DNA of 60,000 nucleotides from Symsagittifera roscoffensis (lineage: Eukaryota > Xenacoelomorpha > Acoela > Convolutidae): assembly GCF_963678635.1 (NCBI RefSeq), contig NC_087065.1:7837209-7897208 (forward strand), written 5' to 3'. The position numbers were made by a program, and so were the translations under genes. A model generated the notes under the pieces. The model was not told the origin of the DNA. It saw only the letters and a list, made by a program, of their open reading frames with translations, and made no database searches. The number at the start of each line of letters is the position of its first letter. The stretch's first letter is position 1. Shown piece after piece: positions 13,301 to 22,300 of this stretch.

Positions 13301-16300
13301 AGGACCCGGAACTCTTGAATAACCTGCTAGGTATTCAATTGAAATTTCGAGAAACTTCTTTGGTTACATAGGAGACATCAGAAAAATGTATCATACTTTT
13401 TTAATAACCATAGAAGATCAGCAAACTTATCGGTTTCTCTGGAGTGATTTGGATGTTTCGAGATAAATAGTCGAGCACATGATGACAGTTCTGTGGTTTG
13501 GCGACCGACCAACTGCAACATTTGTGCAATTAGCTCTGCAAAAAACAGCTGATTTAGCTTCAGAAGATGAAAGTGAAGCCAAACGGGTAGAATTAATGAA
13601 AAAATGGATTGAAAGAATTTGTGACAAAGATAGTGTCATAAATAAAACAAATAAAACAGACAAGTTTCCGGGATTTTCAAATTTTCTACTATCGCGAAAA
13701 ATCAAGATTGAAATCACTCCACATTTCTTACAAAAAAAGATGATTTTAAGCAACAGGCGCGGGTTTATTTGGCAAAAAATTTTGATGAAAAGTCTGCTAC
13801 AACAACTAACAGTACATAATTGCTACATACGACTGCTTCGCACAAAACTGCTAATTGCTGACTTTTTCGCGATGAAAATGTTCAAAAAAGTTTGCTTTAG
13901 TGAAAAATAATCGAGCGTGCTTTAATTGTTTGTCAGTTGGCCATACGGCCCAGCAGTGTAAAAACAAAAAGCTGTGTGAGAAACCAAATTGTGGAAAAAT
14001 TATCATAAATTAATACATTTTGAAACCCCTCCGAATGATAGTACTCGTGAATTTGTGGCCAAATGTAGTCCACCCAACACTAGCAAAAAAGCTATTCTGC
14101 AAATAATGCCAATTGGTCTTTACAGTAGGTTCGCGCGCGAAAAGGTTTTGTGTACTTGGGATTCGGCTGCAACCGTTTCGTTAATTTCACATTCAGTCGC
14201 GCGAAAATGGCGTCTGCCTAGTTAACCTGTTACTAACTGGATGGAAACAATAGATGGCCTGTCAAAGAAGCAAACAAAGTTGTATTCTTTAGATCTTGAG
14301 GAAATAAGAGCAATACGATTTCTTTGCATGCATATGCTGTCAATTTGCATCTCGCAAGACTTCGTTAACTTTCAGCGCAATCGTATTTTTCCAGACGCAT
14401 TTTCTTTAGATGCTGCATTTTCAGGCACAGCATAGGTCTTATTAGGGCCTAACATTGCACGATACCACCCTAATGCCATACAAAATAAAGATGACTTGGT
14501 GCTGTATGAAAATACGTTAGTTTCTGTTCAGGGAGCTACGAACTATTTGTCCATTCGGAAGGTCAATTTGCTAATTGTGAAGTCAGATTGAGTGATTTTT
14601 ACGACATTGAGAATGTGGGAATAAACTGCAAGCCTAAACGTGGAAACTGTCGTTGTAGTAAAAGTGCCATTGGTACTTCTGATTTTTCAATTCGAGAACA
14701 AAAGGAACTGGAGTTGAAAGATTCGGGTCTGACTCTCAACAAAAAATATTTTGCCTCCTGCTTTCTAACAACAGATTTTTGCAGAAAAAAAGTTTTTTGG
14801 TACAGAAAAAAGTCTTTCGAAAATCGAATATCATGCCGCTAATACCAGGAGCAGATCATGGATATGGTAAAACAAGGTGTTGCTAAACTGTTGACCTAAG
14901 TTGACATGAACTACGACGTACCTATTCACTGTATAAAACATCGTGCAGTTCTCAAAGAATCAGCCTCCAGCACATGTCGCATTATTTTCAATTCATGGGC
15001 AAACATTAAGGATCATGTATTAATTGAGTATTGAGCTACAGGACCCGGAACTCTTGAATAACCTGCTAGGTATTCAATTGAAATTTCGAGAAACTTCTTT
15101 GGTTACATAGGAGACATCAGAAAAATGTATCATACTTTTTTAATAACCATAGAAGATCAGCAAACTTATCGGTTTCTCTGGAGTGATTTGGATGTTTCGA
15201 GATAAATAGTCGAGCACATGATGACAGTTCTGTGGTTTGGCGACCGACCAACTGCAACATTTGTGCAATTAGCTCTGCAAAAAACAGCTGATTTAGCTTC
15301 AGAAGATGAAAGTGAAGCCAAACGGGTAGAATTAATGAAAAAATGGATTGAAAGAATTTGTGACAAAGATAGTGTCATAAATAAAACAAATAAAACAGAC
15401 AAGTTTCCGGGATTTTCAAATTTTCTACTATCGCGAAAAATCAAGATTGAAATCACTCCACATTTCTTACAAAAAAATATGATTTTAAGCAACAGGCGCG
15501 GGTTTATTTGGCAAAAAATTTTGATGAAAAGTCTGCTACAACAACTAACAGTACATAATTGCTACATACGACTGCTTCGCACAAAACGGCTAATTGCTGA
15601 CTTTTTCGCGATGAAAATGTTCAAAAAAGTTTGCTTTAGTGAAAGATAATCGAGCGTGCTTTAATTGTTTGTCAGTTGGCCATACGGCCCAGCAGTGTAA
15701 AAACAAAAAGCTGTGTGAGAAACCAAATTGTGGAAAAATTATCATAAATTAATACATTTTGAAACCCCTCCGAATGATAGTACTCGTGAATTTTTGGCCA
15801 AATGTAGTCCACCCAACACTAGCAAAAAAGCTATTCTGCAAATAATGCCAATTGGTCTTTACAGTAGGTTCGCGCGCGAAAAGGTTTTGTGTACTTGGGA
15901 TTCGGCTGCAACCGTTTCGTTAATTTCACATTCAGTCGCGCGAAAATGGCGTCTGCCTAGTTAACCTGTTACTAACTGGATGGAAACAATAGATGGCCTG
16001 TCAAAGAAGCAAACAAAGTTGTATTCTTTAGATCTTGAGGAAATAAGAGCAATACGATTTCTTTGCATACATATGCTGTCAATTTGCATCTCGCAAGACT
16101 TCGTTAACTTTCAGCGCAATCGTATTTTTCCAGACGCATTTTCTTTAGATGCTGCATTTTCAGGCACAGCATAGGTCTTATTAGGGCCTAACATTGCACG
16201 ATACCACCCTAATGCCATACAAAATAAAGATGACTTGGTGCTGTATGAAAATACGTTAGTTTCTGTTCAGGGAGCTACGAACTATTTGTCCATTCGGAAG

Positions 16301-19300
16301 GTCAATTTGCTAATTGTGAAGTCAGATTGAGTGATTTTTACGACATTGAGAATGTGGGAATAAACTGCAAGCCTAAACGTGGAAACTGTCGTTGTAGTAA
16401 AAGTGCCATTGGTACTTCTGATTTTTCAATTCGAGAACAAAAGGAACTCGAGTTGAAAGATTCGGGTCTGACTCTCAACAAAAAATATTTTGCCTCCTGC
16501 TTTCTAACAACAGATTTTTGCAGAAAAAAAGTTTTTTGGTACAGAAAAAAGTCTTTCGAAAATCGAATATCATGCCGCTAATACCAGGAGCAGATCATGG
16601 ATATGGTAAAACAAGGTGTTGCTAAACTGTTGACCTAAGTTGACATGAACTACGACGTACCTATTCACTGTATAAAACATCGTGCAGTTCTCAAAGAATC
16701 AGCCTCCAGCACATGTCGCATTATTTTCAATTCATGGGCAAACATTAAGGATCATGTATTAAATGAGTATTGAGCTACAGGACCCGGAACTCTTGAATAA
16801 CCTGCTAGGTATTCAATTGAAATTTCGAGAAACTTCTTTGGTTACATAGGAGACATCAGAAAAATGTATCATACTGTTTTAATAACCATAGAAGATCAGC
16901 AAACTTATCGGTTTCTCTGGAGTGATTTGGATGTTTCGAGATAAATAGTCGAGCACATGATGACAGTTCTGTGGTTTGGCGACCCACCAACTGCAACATT
17001 TGTGCAATTAGCTCTGCAAAAAACAGCTGATTTAGCTTCAGAAGATGAAAGTGAAGCCAAACGGGTAGAATTAATGAAAAAATGGATTGAAAGAATTTGT
17101 GACAAAGATAGTGTCATAAATAAAACAAATAAAACAGACAAGTTTCCGGGATTTTCAAATTTTCTACTATCGCGAAAAATCAAGATTGAAATCACTCCAC
17201 ATTTCTTACAAAAAAAGATGATTTTAAGCAACAGGCGCGGGTTTATTTGGCAAAAAATTTTGATGAAAAGTCTGCTACAACAACTAACAGTACATAATTG
17301 CTACATACGACTGCTTCGCACAAAACGGCTAATTGCTGACTTTTTTGCGATGAAAATGTTCAAAAAGTTTGATTTAGTGAAAGATAATCGAGCGTGCTTT
17401 AATTGTTTGTCAGTTGGCCATACGGCCCAGCAGTGTAAAAACAAAAAGCTGTGTGAGAAACCAAATTGTGGAAAAATTATCATAAATTAATACATTTTGA
17501 AACCCCTCCGAATGATAGTACTCGTGAATTTGTGGCCAAATGTAGTCCACCCAACACTAGCAAAAAAGCTATTCTGCAAATAATGCCAATTGGTCTTTAC
17601 AGTAGGTTCGCGCGCGAAAAGGTTTTGTGTACTTGGGATTCGGCTGCAACCGTTTCGTTAATTTCACATTCAGTCGCGCGAAAATGGCGTCTGCCTAGTT
17701 AACCTGTTACTAACTGGATGGAAACAATAGATGGCCTGTCAAAGAAGCAAACAAAGTTGTATTCTTTAGATCTTGAGGAAATAAGAGCAATACGATTTCT
17801 TTGCATGCATATGCTGTCAATTGCATCTCGCAAGACTTCGTTAACTTTCAGCGCAACCGTATTTTTCCAGACGCATTTTCTTTAGATGATGCATTTTCAG
17901 GCACAGCATAGGTCTTATTAGGGCCTAACATTGCACGATACCACCCTAATGCCATACAAAATAAAGATGACTTGGTGCTGTATGAAAAAACGTTAGTTTC
18001 TGTTCAGGGAGCTACGAACTATTTGTCCATTCGGAAGGTCAATTTGCTAATTGTGAAGTCAGATTGAGTGATTTTTACGACATTGAGAATGTGGGAATAA
18101 ACTGCAAGCCTAAACGTGGAAACTGTCGTTGTAGTAAAAGTGCCATTGGTACTTCTGATTTTTCAATTCGAGAACAAAAGGAACTGTTGAAAGATTCGGG
18201 TCTGACTCTCAACAAAAAATATTTTGCCTCCTGCTTTCTAACAACAGATTTTTGTAGAAAAAAAGTTTTTTGGTACAGAAAAAAGTCTTTCGAAAATCGA
18301 ATATCATGCCGCTAATACCAGGAGCAGATCATGGATATGGTAAAACAAGGTGTTGCTAAACTGTTGACCTAAGTTGACATGAACTACGACGTACCTATTC
18401 ACTGTATAAAACATCATGCAGTTCTCAAAGAATCAGCCTCCAGCACATGTCGCATTATTTTCAATTCATGGGCAAACATTAAGGATCATGTATTAAATGA
18501 GTATTGAGCTACAGGACCCGGAACTCTTGAATAACCTGCTAGGTATTCAATTGAAATTTCGAGAAACTTCTTTGGTTACATAGGAGACATCAGAAAAATG
18601 TATCATACTGTTTTAATATCCTTAGAATATCAGCAAACTTATCGGTTTCTCTGGAGTGATTTGGATGTTTCGAGATAAATAGTCGAGCACATGATGACAG
18701 TTCTGTGGTTTGGCGACCGACCAACTGCAACATTTGTGCAATTAGCTCTGCAAAAAACAGCTGATTTAGCTTCAGAAGATGAAAGTGAAGCCAAACGGGT
18801 AATTCGATCAGGAACATACATGGATGATATCATTGATAGCATCGAGTCAGCAAACGTAGCCTAAAAAAGAATGGAAGAAATAGTAAAATAACTCTCAAAA
18901 GGATCAAAATTAAGCACTGAGTTCATTCGGATAACCAGGACGTAGAACTTGAATTAAAAAAACAATGGTCGTGACAAAAGGGGCTGAAATCTTTTGAACA
19001 AATATTTAAATGAGTAATTATCAAATGCCAAGATGGGTGAAACACTTTAATGCAGTGGGTTCGCCAAGTCTGGTTAATTTAGTGATGCTTTAGAGAAAGC
19101 ATTTGCGGCTGCGGAATACTTGTTTTGGCCAGTGGGTGAGTCGAAGTTCAAATCAAAATTGTTGATGACAAAAAACCGTTAGGCGCTACAACAAAAAACT
19201 GCATTTGTTCAATGAGCTTTGATGGCTGTGCGAATGAAAAGATTTGTTTTTAACGCACATGCGTTTAAATATTCTTGACGTGGTGCAAAAGGATTCGTAT

Positions 19301-22300
19301 GAGCTCATTACCTTTACTAGAATTCGTCTTGGCGAAAATCAAGGTACAGAGGATCTTAAAAACTCCTTTTGGGTTGAGAGGTGATAACATTGCCGACCTA
19401 ATTAAACGGGGTGCCTTACCTTTGGAGCTTAAGTCTGACAACCTTCGCCAAACAGGATTATAAAGTTTTCGGAACTGCCTTTCAAAAAGTGACCCCTTCA
19501 ACAAAAATCGGTTTATGATTGAGTTGCCGAAACTGTCAAAAACTACAGCTTTCTTGCCATAAACGAGAGCTGTGGCTTTCAATTTTAATGATTGTAGTAT
19601 ATTCAATAAAAAAACATTTTTGAAGAGTAGTAGCACGTCTCGTAACATTGAAAGAAACGCACTTACTAAATTCATGGCGACGCGAACCGAAGTGAAAAGA
19701 TGGATAGATCGTGGAAATTTTTTCTTTTCAATTAACAAAAAGAGATTCATAAAGAGTTTGAAAAAACAGAAACTCCTGAGCCTCGGTGCTGTTGAGAACA
19801 GCAACAAAAATATTGTGTTGGACAGCGTATTAATGAGCCTGTTTTACTTCTGTGAAAATCTACGCGAACTGATTTGATTGTTCGAGAACTCCACGAACAG
19901 GGTAATCTGGCCAAACTGTCTGCAGCAGGCAAAACACGTAAGCATAAATAAATACTGAGTAAGAGGAACGCAAATCAGCTTTTGGGAAGTCCAACATCAG
20001 GGCGACTGGACCCATTCCTACCTTTCATAGATCGTGGCATAGATCTTTTTCGGCTGTGCCAAGTTAAATGGGGCGTAAAAGATGTTGAAAAAGGTTTTGG
20101 TTTAATCATAACGTGTCAATTATCAAGAGCAGTCTATCTAGATTTTACGGAAGAATATTCTATTCACTACCTGGTACTTCCTTTGAGGCGTTTTATTAAC
20201 TTGCTAAGTATTTTTTAGAAGTCTATTGGGAAAAAAGAATTACGATGCGAATTTGCACCAGGTGGAGCTCCATGGCGTGCGCTGAACCAGTAATTATTTC
20301 AGTTCAAAAGTGTCTGGCAATATCATATCTATCGGCAATCAAGTTTTTTCAATTACCGAGTTTCAAACTGTTTTGTTTGAGGTTGCTGATCTGCTCAACG
20401 AGAGGCCAATCGGACGCAACCCCACTCATCCTGATGATGATTTTCACCTATGTCCAAACAATTTATTGTTTAAGAGAAGTTCTAATGGGTACTCTCCTTC
20501 CATTAGTTCGCCTAACCACGAGTCAGCTAGGCATTTTTTAGTTAAAACTTTTAGAAAAATGGCAGATCAATTTCTGGAAAAAAATGGCAGAGCAATTATA
20601 AGCCGGTAATGGCGTTTTACAAGCGTTGGAAAAGAACTCAACGCAAATTCTAAAAATTATGATGTTGCTTTGGTGGAAGAGTCAAATTCAACACGAAGGC
20701 GAAGTTGCACTTCGCATACACAAGCAAAAGTATGACCTATAACGCTACTGGGAAAAACTGAATGAGTAAAACTTCGTCTACATTTCATAAATGACGCACG
20801 CCAATTTTGAGTCTATATAATTGCTAGGTGACGCAAGCCAATTAAGACGCATTAGCAGTACGAGTCAAATTGAAAAAAGAAATTTACCTACTAACATGCC
20901 TCAATTTATAGAGCGGACACATTTAAAGAACAAAACGAAAAAAAAATCATTAGAAACATCTAATACTGCCCAGGTTCGAATCCTCTTATTTTGCTGCTGG
21001 TCTCCTTCCCTACCTCTACGCTACATATACATGATGCCTTGAAGCTAAAGTGCTATTCGTAATATAATAGTCTGTGTTAATATCCTTAGCATTTGCTGGA
21101 TCAAAATGAACACTTTCAAAATGAATACTTTGTCGCACCAATTGCGTCGCAACAATATTTGCGAATTAAGTTGGAAAAAAAGAAAGTTCATTCTATAACA
21201 CAAGCTTTGCTTGGGTAATCAGGTTTTTATGGAAATACGATATACTCGAAGATGTTTTTCCAGGAGGAGGCAGTTTGATACGAGATGTCGACGTGAAAGT
21301 AATCATGAAATCAGGAGGTTCAAGGTCATATCTCGACCAGCACAAACACTGGTTTATGTGCTCCCAGTTGAAGAAATGTGAAATTGATGGCGGAGTGTGC
21401 CATTGTGCAAAAGCATTAATAGCTAAACGTATAGCAATTGAAACAATGTATCAATTGGGCAATGTACATCAACCAAGTCTTCAAAACAGTTGATGATTTT
21501 TTCCAGTAATTTTTGTGTTATGGGCTTTATAAAATGATATAAAATTGTACTACATCTCTTTTGGATTTTTGATTGAAAATATTCTGTCTAAAACTAAAAA
21601 TCAAATGTGATTAAAATGCAACAGTGTATGATTTTCAGCAGCAAAAACAGCGTTCAGCTAAGGTAATTTGAATTTTTGTTGAGCAATTTAAGGAAAAAAA
21701 TTGTGTCAAATTTTGCTCAATAGAACCAAGTTATTCTGTAAAAAAAGTTCTGACAAATTCATTGGGTTGAACAAGTGTATTCGCATCGAGAGAATTATTT
21801 TTCAATCGGAAAAAAATCATATTTAATGACCTGGATTTGCTCGCTATCTTTGAGATTTTGGCAATTTCTATGAATTCTGATTGGCAAAACATAACTGAAA
21901 AGAGAAAATCCAGCATTCGGTCCCCCATCATGAGGGACATAACCGTTGAAAACCAACATTCGATTCGGCTGTTTTGAACCACGAAACAACAGGTAGCTTA
22001 CAAATTTCCAATGGAACGAATAGCATTTGAAATTATAATCCTTTGTCTTGATGTTACATGAACTTTAATGATTAATTTTACATACCACGGATTAAAATGT
22101 TAGTTTTAGCTTACATTCAGAGCATAATCTTCAGAAAAAAGTTGCTCATGACTTCGAAGCAATCATTTCAGAAGACTTGCTACAGCAAAAAAAGGTTCGA
22201 AAAATGACATCTGCAAAATTAAAAATTCAAACTGTTTCTAAGTTCTCCTTTCCATATTAAAGCAATCTGAAAAGGGCCATCTAAAAAGAGAAGTTAACAT

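Larger units (their letters stand above)
9439..21795 (+). mobile_element. Decayed BEL/Pao LTR retrotransposon in intron 2
   Basis: Direct repeats of about 370-400 bp at each end (9439-10871 once a LINE insert is excluded, and 21396-21795) share tgtgacattgggc/tgtgccattgtgc starts and ..gtgtattcgcat near their ends. Between them on the plus strand come gag with a CCHC knuckle, a DSA-type protease, an RT with YMDD and an integrase, the order and style of BEL/Pao elements. Every frame is interrupted, so the element is dead. It runs antisense to the host gene. Its central part is amplified four times in tandem. Confidence 0.82.

Noticed and set aside
12849-18315. Four separate host genes with the same 84-residue product
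   Set aside because: They are the same short frame in each unit of the BEL/Pao tandem array and lie in the protease-RT segment out of the true frame.
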